Below, piece by piece: positions 23,863 through 35,959 of a stretch of 64,000 nucleotides of DNA. The notes beneath the pieces are model-generated. The model saw only the letters and a program-made list of their open reading frames with translations. It was not told the DNA's origin and made no database searches. The stretch is from Phoma sp. XZ068 (lineage: Eukaryota > Ascomycota > Dothideomycetes > Pleosporales > Didymellaceae). Numbering within the stretch: position 1 is the first letter of the stretch; every line of letters begins with the position of its first letter. The stretch is taken from assembly GCA_004835665.1 (NCBI GenBank), contig RBKR01000002.1, positions 248,001 through 312,000 of the forward strand, written 5' to 3'. A program made the translations under genes and the position numbers.

Positions 23863-26726
23863 GGCTCCGATAGAGTTTGGCTCCCAAAGCTACTTTTTGC
23901 ACCAATTCTCCGACACGGTGTTTGACTTTGGTACCTGCAGGGTCCCAAGTCAGAAGACCAATGCGTCGGTGCAACCGAATCGTTCGGAATATATTCCGAA
24001 AATATCTCCATGGCGCGTGATTGGAGAGGATGTGGGAAATCTCGGTAACGGACCGAGGAGTAAGTTGCTGGAGTTATATGCCGAGACAAACAGGGTTGCT
24101 CGTACCCGCATCCAGCGCGCGCCTCTGACAATAGCAGCAGGACTATTGAAGTTGACAAGTCATGGTAGAGACGGCGATCATGATCGCTCTATTAATACCG
24201 ACGGCAGACGGAGCACGTACACATTATTTGACTTATATTGCAAAGTGTAACCAGGGGCCCTGCGGATCGTCGTACGAGAGATCAAGATAGATTGTGATTG
24301 CTAGGGTCCTGCAATGCGGATCGAGCGGCGCCGTCCCTTTTCTGTTCATGAAGATGGGAGTCAGATTTATCCGTCCAGGTTAATCCTTTACAACTTGCAT
24401 AATCGCCCAGGTGAAGCGAACACTAGAGAGGTAGTCAATCTAGATCTGACACTGTCGCGTGTGCTGTCCAAACAAACACCGCGCCACTGAGATCTGTTGG
24501 GTCCGATGTTGGGTTGTGATGTTGGGGAGCGATGAACTACGCATGCACGACTCGTCAGCCGCCCTACCGTCTGGAGTGTCGCCGATACGTCAAGATCTAC
24601 TACGCATCCCACTAAACCGCTTCTATTCTAACATGTCCAAGATTGTGTTGCACGGCAAGGTACCCCAGAGTTGGCGCAGCGCGCGCGGTGGGGCATCTCG
24701 GTGCGACGGCAAGAAATGGCAAACCTGCTTGACTTCACACACCAATTCGTCATTGTAAGATTGCGAGCAGCGAACCGTTGAAGGGTCCTTGCGAGGGTCC
24801 TAGGAGGATCAGCGCGGGCGGTGATGAAAAGCGGGATTTTGCGATTCTCAGGGTCGCCGAGCGGTGGCGCAGCGCAGGTGATGATGTATGAGTTGTGGGC
24901 AATAAATTTGGCCATGATGACGGCCTGCCGTGTGGTGGTCTCACTATTGGCCGTTGTGACGCGGGCTTGACTCTGCAGTATCGATCTTGACATGAGGGTG
25001 TATTGACTGCTGGAGCCCTGACTCTTGAGGATGAACATCACTTGCTGCAGGGGCGGTGATTTGAGCCGCAAATTGGAATACCTAACACAGTAGATGTGGA
25101 GCGAGCATCGCATCCTGTGCAAATTTGAATCAACCTTCCTAAGACGGTGGATGTCTGCATGCGTAATGAGTTCGTTCCTGAACGAGCCTCCGGGGCTACT
25201 GTATGCAGGGGAGTGTGTTAGAGAGGCTATCTCCGTTGTCTCGCACAATCGCACAGTGTTCCTTCTACGAATTACGAGGTTTTTCATTCACGGTCCCGCT
25301 GGCAAGAAATTGGCACCCGCAGACCGGCTCGACGGCTAGAGCAAAACTAATGTGTGTGCGCCGTTGTGCTGGCAGAGGCGGCATGCATTGTGTCGGCGGC
25401 AAGACGCAGGTTGGCATTTGGCGGACAGATGGCAGATGGCACTGTGCACTGTCGACGTTGCACACGGAGGTAGTTCTGCCAAGGCATGAATAGACACGGT
25501 AGCAGGAGCTCTACACCTGAAACAAAAGGCGGCTGATGCTGGCTGTCGAAGGGTATTACGTGCATAGCACTCCTCGGATGGATAATGTCGATGATTTGCA
25601 AAATCCTGGGCAACTGTTGGCGAGCACTGGATGCACATCCCTGCTCGCCCCTCACCTCCAGCTCAACGCGTGGAGGATCTTCATAGCAGCCTCACAGAGG
25701 TGGCCACGGCTGTTGTGAGGTGCAAGACACGATTCCACGCTGATTGTATCTGGCACAGTCTCAACAGTGTTGGTGGCTTCGGCTATTGCAGCAGCCCGCA
25801 GCTATTCGTGATTGAGCATCCTTGCCCCTGAGGCCCAGAAGACGCGTCCCAGATAGGCAAGGCCCCAGCCGCGACTTCCAAATGCGATGCCGTGTTGCCG
25901 CAGGGGTGCTGTCTTTACGCGGCCAGGGTCCGCAGATGCTTGCAGACGAGAGCCATGCAGGCCCCAGGACGACTGCTGTGTTCGTCGACGACGTTAAAGC
26001 GGCCCACGAATCGCGCGCTCGCTGGAGGTGTAGCAGCGGCCCAGCAAATGTGGGTGGCCTACCGACTACTCCCACACCGGCGCTGGCGTGCCTGGCGCTC
26101 GTTCGCGTTCGTGTGGGCGGCGGACCCGCGACCAGGATGGGCGCTCTGGTGACAGGCCACTGAGCGTGAGAGGAGCGGGAGGTGTCGTGCGCTAAACTCA
26201 ATGCTCGCAGGGCATCTGCACGATAAGGTCGCGGGCGGGTGTGGGCCCCAGAGGGCATTGCAGTGAATCTGGCCTAGCAGCTTGGAGCGCTCATTTGTAT
26301 GGCTTGTGACCGGCCGAGAAGCCCACAAGGACCCTCTTGCTCTGCGCTGCGTCTGTTGCGTCTCGCTGCATCCGCCTGCTTTGTCCACTGCTGTTCCATA
26401 CACGCCCATACAAACACTTTCCCTCCGCCCCAGCTCTTACCAGATACCCCCCACGTCCACCTGCCCGCGCTCCCCTCGCTTCTGGCTCTCTGGACGCAGC
26501 CGGCAGCCGTGCTACGCATTCTCGCCCTGTCACGGTCGCACAGTCGCAAGCCTTCCCGTGCATATCGCCCGCCTCTGATCACACAAACAACCGTTGGAGC
26601 TGGCGTCCAATCCCCAATGACCTGAGGCCGCGGCCGACCTCCACGCCCTACTGCCCGCGACCGCGCACTCGACGCCCTCCCAGCACCCGCCTTTTTGGAT
26701 ATCCTGTGCCCTGCTAGCAGCCCGGC
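23863..26726. other. long intergenic region before the DENN gene
   Basis: No supported gene. A minus-strand frame at 24628-25287 (219 codons) has no family resemblance or clear splice signals; its middle part is the least random-looking portion. From about 26300 the sequence becomes CT-rich on the plus strand and probably forms the promoter and leader of the DENN gene. Confidence 0.4.
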
Positions 26727-29700
26727 ATGGCTCCCGTCTCCTCCTCCGACAGCTCCTCGGTGCCGCTCGCCGACTATTTCTTCATATCTGGAATCGAAAG
26801 CTCGCAGGTCTACGACGAGCGCCTGCAGCCAAGCAGCATTGTATCCCCGCTTGCGACCCCGCCAGTCGACGAGACGATTGAAGAGGACCGCGCCCTCGAG
26901 ACCGATTCGATTCGCCCAACCTCGCAGGACGGCCTGCCCAATGGCGGCAGCACACGGCGGCGCTCTGGGCAGCGCCTGAGCGAGAACCGCCAATCAGTCG
27001 GCACAATCACAGGCCTCGACAGCAAACCAACAGTCACAGCTAGCAACCGCAGCAGCACTACCATCAAGGGCGTGAACCTTGGTGGATCTGGTCTCAGTGA
27101 CATCGACTTTGAAAACGCGCTGCGCAAGTTCGCCTCCGAGCGCGACACGTTCCTAGAAGAGATACAGTTCACAGCGGGCGTCGCACAACAAAGTCGCCAG
27201 ACGCCCGCAAGGCCACGTCCAAGGCCGCCGCGAGTCTCGCAGGCGCCTACTGCAAATGGCGAAGACGGTATTGCAAATCTGCGATCCGGCGTAGGAAGCA
27301 TTCGAAGGCGCCTATCGACGATGCAGAGCAGTCTGAAGAGGCAATCTTCGACAGCCCGTCAGTGTAAGTGTGGTCCCAAGAAGCTTTGTGACACAAAGCA
27401 TGCGTAGACATGGATTATTTGCTTTTTGATCGACCGTTGCTGACATCCATGTAGCTTCAATACGCACGTCCAAACGCATGTCAGGCTACAATTCTGTCAT
27501 CCCTGCGCCACAGCCATTCCATCCTGAGCCAAATATGCACCCTCTCCTCCGGCGCTATGAGCCCGTGCTGCTGGACCGCTATCCACCCAGGAATATGGTC
27601 GAGGAGCTTAAGCGCAGAAATCCCTTCCCGGATTACGTTCCTATGTTCGCATTTCCCAACGATGTCAGTGTGGTCTCGGCAGATGAGCGGCCAAAGACTC
27701 AGTGGCACGGGTTTGCCATGACCAACGGTGACAGTTCCAAACTGTACGGTATCACTATGATTGTCTGGTTGCCTCTGAATTCCACTGCAGCCGAGGGGCT
27801 CGAGCGTCAGTGTGAAGAGTGGAGGAGAAACCACATGAATCCGGAAGAGAGGGAACTGGCGAGCAGCTTAGGCGAACGTCTCGCCTTGGAGCGAGCGAAG
27901 CTCTCGCAGCTGTTGGCCAAACTACCAACAGTTCAGCCTGATTCTGAGGAGCGAGAAAACCTGGATGAGGAGATTGGCGCGGTTGAAGAGAAGATCCAGC
28001 TTATGACGGACCTTCTTCGACCTGTGAGGCACGGCGCAGCATCAAAGATTGAAGGACTGACCGACGGAGAGAGCGGCCTCTGGATCCCACGTGCCTATGG
28101 TGTCATGGGCAGAGACGCCAGTCTGACACCTTTGTGGAAAGAGTGGCTGAAAGCAATCGTTGTTCCAATGACGAGCGGTGCTATCCTGCGTGTTCCGCCA
28201 AGTTCGCCACGAGTGGGAATGTGGCAGCCACTCGAACGTTACGTTGTCAACCTCTGCGCGGAGGCTCTTAGCCCGATCACCTCAATCACCCAAGTTGAAC
28301 TGGCTGTACGCGAACTCCGCATGTACGCCCGAAAGGAAGCTCTAAACGAGATTCCTGGCTCCCGCAACATCGACATCTACGCCCTCTTCCGCTGCCTCTC
28401 GATACCGAACATCATCACTCTCTTCGAGTACGTTCTATCTGAGGCCAGGATCATCCTTCTCTCGTCTCACACAGCTATGCTCCACCTCGCAAGTATGGCC
28501 ATCACGAACCTTATCTACCCGTTCCAGTGGTGCGGTGTGTTCATTCCTGTTCTACCAGCACGTCTCGTACAGACGATCGAGGCACCATGCCCTTACATTG
28601 TTGGAATTGAGCGAAGATACGAACCCACCGATTATCCGGATGACGACTTTGTCCTCGTCGATCTGGATCAGAATTCGATCGTTTCGAACGGCCCTCCGCC
28701 TCCACCCCTACCTCGCCAGCAGCGCCGAAAGCTCATCGCCCTCCTCCAACACTCCGCCCCTCACCATATGCGCTATGGTGTTCCTACTGGGCCTCCAGCT
28801 TATGCTGTAGAAGCGTTCCCATACGACACTTTCTGTTCCGAAAACCCAGGTGTCTTCACACCCAAGGCACACCCATCGACGGTGCAGACGTATGTCGGTC
28901 TGAACTCTACATCTTTCGGCACCGTTACAGGACCAGCAAACGGACGACCATTGATCTACAACGCATTTTTACAGTCCAGCGCGCATAGCCGTGGCAACGA
29001 TAGACCCTCTACCTCTTCCACTGTCAGGACGTTTTCCAATTCTCCACCTTCGCCGAAGGTCTCTCCAGTATCGACGGTCTTCCCGCCCCTGCCTAGCACT
29101 CCAATTTCCCGTAGCGACTCAGGCTATGCGCTGCAGGCGAATTTGCGCGAGAAACGCTCAGCGCACTTTGACACTCAGTCACGGCGCAGCTCTTCGGTAA
29201 GCTCAACGAAACATTCCACTCAACAAGTTTATTAACAGACGCGTTTAGTTCGGGTTCGAAAAGGTACCGCAGATGAGGAGGCCCAGCCAACCCATGCTAG
29301 GCCATGCGCCGAGTGCCTCAACATCGTCGTTGATTCAGGAGATGCGAGCAGGCTCTTCTTACGCGCCGTCGGTGTACGCTCAATCCACTTTGGCGGCGTC
29401 GACGATCATGCCCGGTATGGCAATGCAGCCCGTGCGCAACACGGCAACCGTGCAATGGCAAGAAGGTCATTGCTTGCAGTGGCGGCCTCATGAAGACAAG
29501 GCTACCTGCTCCATTTGTGAGGAAAAGTCGGATGAGGGGCTCTATCGATGCTCCGGTAGGTTTCAGATCACCCCCTAGTATAGCTCCCGTCTAACCCCAC
29601 ACAGGATGCACCACCCACGCACACGCCAGGTGCGCACCTTCAATCTGCATCGTCTGCCCTACGGCATTCCGACCCGACCAAGTGCGCGCATCATTCGTAC

Positions 29701-30270
29701 GATGCTTCGCTAGCCTACTGTACACGTACCGCCGCTATCTTGTACCTGCCAGTGGCGACCGCAAGAAGTCTGGAATGCATTATCAGTTCAAGATGGATGA
29801 GTTCATGAAGAATCAGCCAGCTGAGAACGTGCAATACCTGACTTCGTTGCAACAAACTCAAGCGTTCAATGAGTTTATCCACGAACGTGAAAGCATATCC
29901 GGAGAGGATCCCAAGATAAAGCTCTTTGACGAAGTTATCCTTGCGAAGAAGAACCGCGGCGCATCCTCGTACTTCTACAAGACAAAGGCCGACTTCCTCT
30001 CCGATACTAGCGACCATCTCTGGCGCACTGCTCACGCCAATCCACCAACGTCTCGCTTCCCTGGGGACTACCGAGCCATCGTCAGTCGAAGTAAGCTACC
30101 TTTCACATCTGATCATTGACTTGAACTAACCGGCTTCAGTCCCCGCAAAGCTTGACATCACACTCATGAAAGAACCGCGCGTCATTCAAGGCGTCCCTCG
30201 GCCCCAGAATGCAAAAGCACGACGGAAGCCGATCCCCTCTTTGCTCTCGAACGGTGTTCCTGCAACGTAG
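26727..30270 (+). CDS. DENN-domain protein with C-terminal C1-type zinc finger
   Basis: Exons 26727-27363, 27455-29196, 29249-29555, 29605-30090 and 30140-30270 give 1100 residues. DENN proteins are exchange factors for Rab GTPases. The order is a disordered Ser/Arg-rich N-terminus (1-215); uDENN at about 225-330 (DYVPMFAFPNDVSVV, QWHGFAMTNGDSSKLYGI); a Glu-rich coiled segment (about 335-400); cDENN (about 420-570, including EYVLSEARIILLSSHTAMLH and LIYPFQWCGVFIPVLPARLV, then PYIVGI); dDENN beginning with DFVLVDLDQNSIV; a Ser/Thr/Pro-rich linker (about 690-860); and a C1-like finger at about 867-914 with ordered Cys/His (HCLQW, CSICEEKS, CSGCTTHAHARC, CIVCP). A conserved helical tail follows. 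Each intron joins frames exactly. C1 fingers bind diacylglycerol or membranes in other proteins; here that is inference. Confidence 0.92.
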
Positions 30271-31097
30271 TTACCCCTCGACTCAACGCCTCTTTGACAA
30301 CGACCTACCACCGACGCTTACGCCGCCTCTACCACCGTCAACTTGTTTTCTTTTTGCTTGTGTCTGTACAATATCAGCGATGGAGTTCTGGGCGCATCAA
30401 CCACCCATTGCGGTAGCCTGCATTGGCTTGGGTTGATTTCTGGACAAATCAATCTGTGAATCATTTGCATCTACGGTGGTTGGATGGGACCTTTGGGTTT
30501 AGGATATCCCGTCACCTACTGGAAAAGGAAGAATGGAGGCCTGCTCGAACTGCACGATATCACTTGTAATGCATATTCTCGCACCTACCCGTTTTGGCGT
30601 CCGCTAGCAATCTGCGGAGTTGCCCTTCTTGTAGTATACTAAGTAGAGAGGCAATTCGGCCTGAGATAGACATTCAGTCCTTTCTGACCAGCAATGTAAT
30701 TTGCACGCTATTCGTCTATTGTTTCCCTCCTGTGCCTGTCAACTCCAAGCTTGTTTCGCGCTCTGCAAGTCGTATGCAGGAACACACCAATGACTGAGGT
30801 GTTTGGCTGCTGTTCCTGACTAATTGGACTAGTGCTGCAACCGGTCAAGCTTCATGAGTCGCCGCTCGCGCCTTGGCACGGGAGGCAAGGCTGGGCCCCT
30901 ATCGCGCCTCTTTGCTTGTTCGAACTCATCCGCACGCCAGACTTCTACATTCGTCATTCTTTACGTCTCGTCCTGACTTGTCACTCTTTAGACTAATATT
31001 TTTACACGCTCACTATCACTACCGCAGTCTTTACGTATCCACTCTCACGAGATCGTCACCCGCCCAAATACCATTTCAAACCACAACTACCGACAAA
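30271..31097. other. intergenic region, DENN 3' end to GPI-protein promoter
   Basis: No ORF is supported. The final 200 bases before 31098 are rich in C and T on the plus strand, as in many fungal leaders. Confidence 0.4.
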
Positions 31098-31663
31098 ATG
31101 CTTGCCAAGTCCATCTTTACCGCTACCTTCTTCGCGCTCGCACAGTTCGCCGTCGCTACACCCCCCGGCTGCCTCCTTGGTGCCGTCAACGAGTACTCGG
31201 ACCCTTCAGACCTGAAATCCGTCTGCAAGGCCAAGGATATCTCCACCAAGATCGCCAAGTTCTGCGGCGATGATACCAAGGCGGCCTTGAGTGCTCTTGC
31301 AGACATCTGCAATGACCAGGGCGTCAAAGTCTGTGCGTACACCTGAATCAAAAGCCTAAACGGGCAAGAAGCACGACGAGAACGATGGCTAACACACCCG
31401 CAGCAACAGACGTCCCTACCTCGACTTCCGCCAGCGCCAAGCCCAGCGGTACTGGCGCTTCTGCATCTGCCTCAGGCACCGGCTCCATCGTCGTTTCTCC
31501 CTCTGGCAACTCGACATTGGCTACTGCGACCGGCGCGGCACCCAAGCCTAGCGGCGCACCTAGCACATCTACCGGCGGCGTTGCTGAGTCGACTAATGCC
31601 GCTGGCAAGCTCGAGGTTGGCGTCGTTGCGGCTTTCGCTGGCCTGATGGCAATGGCTTTGTAG
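31098..31663 (+). CDS. GPI-anchored cell-wall protein, small four-cysteine type
   Basis: Exons 31098-31332 and 31404-31663 give 164 residues. An N-terminal signal peptide (KSIFTATFFALAQFAVA, cleavage after about residue 19) leads into a short domain with four cysteines (PPGCLLGAVNEYSDPSDLKS, VCKAKDIS, KFCGDD, DICNDQG). A Ser/Thr/Ala/Gly-rich stalk, a likely O-mannosylation region, runs from about 80 to 140. The C-terminus has a GPI signal: small residues (STNAAG) followed by the hydrophobic tail VGVVAAFAGLMAMAL. Such proteins are exported, attached to GPI and often linked to wall glucan. The cysteine count is half that of a CFEM domain, so I do not call it CFEM. Intron 1 (71 nt) joins T with CA to make Ser. 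A role in wall structure or surface properties is inference. Confidence 0.85.
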
Positions 31664-33120
31664 AAAGAATGGGTTTCGTGAATACACTGCGCCGGGTCAG
31701 ATCGTGTTGAGGGAAAGAGGCTGAGGTATACCTTTGAGACAGAGTAACTGCATACATCGGCGATGGTTTGGATCATTTGAATTGAATCTTGGGATTAGAA
31801 TCAATCTGGGCTTTGTGTCGAGTGTCGTCAAGGTTTCGTGTCGCGGACATTCGTGGATTCAATCTTGAATCAAAGTTGGAATAATTGCTGCAGCATACAG
31901 GACAGGGAAGCCGTACTCCCCAAGCACTAAGGATACAGCATTCATCGACCATGGTTTTTAGTATATAGGCCCTTCCACAGGACCCTACCACAGAACACTT
32001 CCACAGGACGCTTTATAGGGCAAGCACGTCTGGAGAGCTTAAGCCGTCACAAATAACATAAATCATACCGTTCAACGCCAAGGCGAAGCTTGATCGTCGC
32101 TGACATGACAGTACTATTAGGGATACTCGTCTATTCTCTAGATCTGCGTTGTGTGAGACTCGACCAGGATGAGATGCTTTGTGGCCATCTGAAGCATTAC
32201 TATCACGGTGAGATGCATTTGAAGATATACTTGGTTGTAATGATACGACTTCACAGGCACTGAAACCCACAGCGTTAAGTGTAGCCATAACAGTCGAGTT
32301 CGGCAATACACTGTACTTCGAAACAGTGAGGAACGACAAATTCATGGCTACGGACCGTCAGGAACCAAGGATGTCTTACATGTGGGGAAGACTACAGCTC
32401 ATTCATGGCAACCTTTTACTTGTTAGAGACCGTGCTGAAGGTACGTAGATATTGTTCTGATTTGGTTGTCTGATAATCGGGCAGTAGCAAGTCGCTCTTG
32501 CCGCTCTCAAGCGTCCCTCACCACGCCTGCCACGGAAAACCATCTCTGTGGCAACTACCTGACAGAGCCAACCAAGCTTCAGAGGCTCGCTATGAAAATA
32601 TTTCTCGCCTTTTGCTTTTCGACGGGATGACATTGCTGTTCGGTCCTATATCTCGCACAAACAGTTTACCATTACCCTTCTTTACACCGAGTGTTCGGTT
32701 AAGTGCAGAGTCGGGACTATGTGATCCATTCGCACAGGCGTGATAGCACTGTTCTGTCATATATTGACTCAGTGTTCTCGTGATGCACGAAGTTGTCGTT
32801 TGTTGTGACGCCAGTGGAAGGGTTTTGAACAGTCTCACCTTCACCTTTACTTCGAAGTAGACGCAGGAATTTTTTTCCCCGAGTACTCCAACAACTAAGT
32901 CTCCTTCAGCTTACTTGTCTTCAAGCTTACACCAGCGTTTATAAATTCTCCAGCCAATATTGCGCACTGCTTATTTGCCAACCTTTTGACTAGCTTTGCG
33001 ATTGCACAACACGGCGTCTCACCAGACACACACCCGACCCAAAGCCAGGCATGCCCCAGCATCATCTTCAAAGGCAAATTTTCTGACTAAGACACAGCTT
33101 CGGATCTGTTTCGCCTACTG
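31664..33120. other. AT-rich intergenic region
   Basis: No supported gene. At 31972-32010 three imperfect 12-base units of the form CTTCCACAGGAC follow one another. Confidence 0.4.
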
Positions 33121-34060
33121 ACGTTGACGCCCATGTCTGGAAGCTCTTCGGAAAGCCGCAGCAGATCCACCCTCGTCGAGCCAGACGCCCGACCATATTG
33201 CGCAAAACCAACGTCTTCTTGCACAGGAGCTTCATCTCGGCACCGATGCGTTAGACGAATGGCTCGCATCTGACGTTGTGTATCCGTACTGGAACCAATT
33301 CCTCGCACATGGCTACCACAAGACGTCGAAGCAGACCGAGAAATGGGATCATCACGTTGTATATCGGCGCATGAGGCAAGGCGAGTCTGCAGGCGAGCAC
33401 AGGTTCTCCTCTTACAATTCGAGTCCTAGGCTGTTCAGTGAATACATCGATTGTCTAGCCTGGCTCCTCTATCATGTGATGAGGGCAATGCTTGAGCGGT
33501 TCGACGGCCTCTTCTTCCTCAAGGCTATCCCAGAAGCACAGCGCGTCCGCTAGACTTAGTATGTCATCCTTCATTTGATCTGGGGCCAGAGCGGATTTTG
33601 TGGTGGCGCTAGCAAATCCTCCAAGACGCAGCCCGGCCAGAGCGCGCTTTCGGCAGCTCAGCACGGTCGAAACGACAGCGATGCCGCAGAAGAGAAGGAG
33701 AAGGAAGATGATGAGAATGAGGAAATCGATATCACAATGCTTAACCCCAGCAAAGGCGTGTTGCACATAACGTGGTACGATATGCCAGCTGAGGTGGTAG
33801 AGGAAGGACTGATCTCTGGAGTTCGACTTGTCAAGCAGTTCTGTCGCTTCACAGAGCAAGACGCTTTCTTCGAACATATTTCGGGGCTCTTCAAGCTTGA
33901 GGACATTCAGCACGTCATCAAGGACTTCATAGTCGAAGGGGGAGAGGTTGTGAGCTGGGAAAAGCTCCTTCGGCAAGCTTACGACACTCCCAGTTCTCTG
34001 AAATGTCAATTATTCACCGAAGAGTTGTCAGCTGTGCTGACAGGTCGCTCAATCGACTAA
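33121..34060 (+). CDS. possible hypothetical gene, exon structure unresolved
   Basis: Two plus-strand frames look protein-like. The first is open from about 33130 to 33553 without an early ATG and reads NQRLLAQELHLGTDALDEWL and then YPYWNQFLAHGYHKTSKQTE. The second runs from about 33575 to 34060, with an acidic run (EEKEKEDDENEEID), then LHITWYDMPAEVVEEGL and ISGLFKLEDIQHVIKDFIVE, and a regular stop. They are probably parts of one gene joined by an intron near 33430-33600, but I could not fix the start or the junction. No family is recognised. A minus-strand frame of 184 codons overlaps the second part and is probably its shadow. A degraded gene is the alternative. Confidence 0.35.
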
Positions 34061-34458
34061 GCAGGGACGAGAAGCAAATTCGTTTCCAAACAACTCACGC
34101 TGTTAACTCGCCAGATCTGATGTACAGGCTACATCACCAGTTTGCCATAGCGCACATACCCAAGTCTTGGATAGGTAGCAGTGGTAGTCTCAATGCAGTG
34201 GTTCTTTATGTTGGACGATTTGTTAGCTGATACCGCGACCCATCCTGTTGTGAGTACAAGAGCAACGATGACTTGGAGAGAGACCAATCAAGAGCCTGAT
34301 AGCGGAGCGGCTGACTTATGAGACGGCCACCCAGATGATATCTCCATTACGGAGTTTTGGACTTCCGTGGAAAATCGTGCAGCCCGAGTGATGGACTGAT
34401 GCTTTAGGCTGTAATAGAATATATTTTTTATTGCCCGTTATTCTTCCATCAATCATCT

Positions 34459-34539
34459 GGACAGATGGCCGAGTGGTTAAGGCGCTAGCTTCAGGTGCTA
34501 GTAGAGAAATCTGCGTGGGTTCGAGTCCCACTCTGTTCA
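34459..34539 (+). tRNA. tRNA-Leu(CAG)
   Basis: The sequence folds as a class II tRNA. The acceptor stem GGACAGA pairs with TCTGTTC, followed by discriminator A at 34539. The D-arm contains GCCGAGTGGTTAAGGCG, the leucine pattern. The anticodon stem CTAGC/GCTAG encloses loop TTCAGGT, giving anticodon CAG. A long variable arm (about AGAGAAATCT) and a T-arm GTGGG-TTCGAGT-CCCAC follow. There is no intron. The A box and B box (GGTTCGAGTCC) are intact, and a T-run (ATTTTTG) just downstream fits an RNA polymerase III terminator. Confidence 0.95.
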
Positions 34540-35959
34540 TCATTATTTTTGCGTCTTTATGCTTTCTCTTTTTTGCTTTCTTTTCTTCCTTTCACGTTGC
34601 CGGTATTTGGGTGGTCCGGCGGGACTCTTGCTGCGCACCGTAAGTACGTAATCTTTGTATGTTCGCGGCTCAGCATAACTAGAATGCTGTAGCCTGTCAC
34701 GGTGCACTTGGACTGTACAACGCATCGTGACCATCTTTGTAATCCGCCGATGGTGAAATACGAGCACTTCAGCGAATTCAGTCAGACCATTGAGCTTGAT
34801 AATGTAGTTGATATGTCAATACAATACTACAAACTAGAATGTCCGCTAACAGCCAAGTATCGCAATGCTCACACAAAATGGAATCAAAGGGCCTTCGCTG
34901 TAGCCATGCCCGAACGTCGAACTTATTGTGGATTTCTAGTGGATATACTTTAGTAACAGTAGGGAGAGGAAGACGAGTATAGTTGAAGGAGAAGAGACCG
35001 GACTTGCGTGGATAGGAAGTGGAGGTCACCTGAAAGTAGAAGGGAAGTTGGCTGTGAAGTGCAGGAACGGACGTTTAAGGCTGATTTATCTGCTGGATCT
35101 ACGCTTCATGGCATTATGGACGAGGACAGTAGGGACGTGGAATTAGGCATAATTGTGGGACTTTTGCCGCAGACCAGCGGACCATGATCAAGGCAACGAT
35201 GAAGAAACCAAGTATAAACGTTTCTTAGAGCCACTGATCCAGGGGCACTGTGGGGACCGGGCTGTTCCTCTGAAGGCTATCGATTAGCCATCGCCCGTCT
35301 TCCTCCATGTCAGCCATAACACGGTCCCTTGCGGCTTGACGAACCTTTTCGCTAGCTTTGTCGCCACCGTGTTTCCGGACGGAACTCCAGCCTGAGAGCC
35401 GACAAATCGCAAGAGTATGAACGCCCCATGCTTGAAAGGGGGTTCTCGCGGTTGTTGTGTCCTCATATATAAGAGTCATCTGCCATGTCAGACTCGGACA
35501 GTAATGCTCTCTTGCAGCAAGCAAGCTGCTACACGATTGTATTTGAAATTTCTGACTTTCTCCAACTTTCACATTTACACTAGTCCTCACGAGCATGCTA
35601 ATCTCCACCAAGTGTGAGGTCGTTCTCGCAATGATCCTCCGCTTCGCTTATGGTGGTCGGTTTCACCGCGACTACCTCCATATTACGTGAGAAGTTACTC
35701 CGCCAATGACATCGCTTGGCAACAACCAACATGCCTATATCTGCTCCTACATACCACTTTGAGCATTGGTACAATACTTGGCATGCGTTATAGAGTACGG
35801 TGTGCGGAGAAACCGCCAAGTCTGCGGTCGACTGTAGCAGTGGTACTGTCTTGCAATGGCACTGTCTCACAAGGGCTCGAGGCTTATAAAGTCTTGGAAG
35901 AGCTTGCATTGCATTGGATCCCTAACCTATAACACTTTTCACATATCAAACTGACTACA
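34540..35959. other. intergenic region, tRNA-Leu to pectate lyase
   Basis: No supported gene. A minus-strand frame at 35225-35611 (128 codons) has no family resemblance and I leave it out. The last 200 bases probably hold the pectate lyase promoter. Confidence 0.4.

Noticed and set aside
24628..25287. 219-codon minus-strand ORF
   Set aside because: No recognisable motif, no codon pattern like its neighbours and no splice signals. Kept only as a note in the intergenic entry.
31098..31663. CFEM domain in the GPI-anchored protein
   Set aside because: CFEM needs eight cysteines; only four are present in the domain.
33455..34009. 184-codon minus-strand ORF with a hydrophobic run that looks like a membrane span
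   Set aside because: It is the antisense of the acidic plus-strand frame; the hydrophobic run is the reverse reading of GAG/GAA-rich sequence.
34316..34543. minus-strand ORF over tRNA-Leu (RVGLEPTQISLL pattern)
   Set aside because: A classic translation shadow of a tRNA gene.
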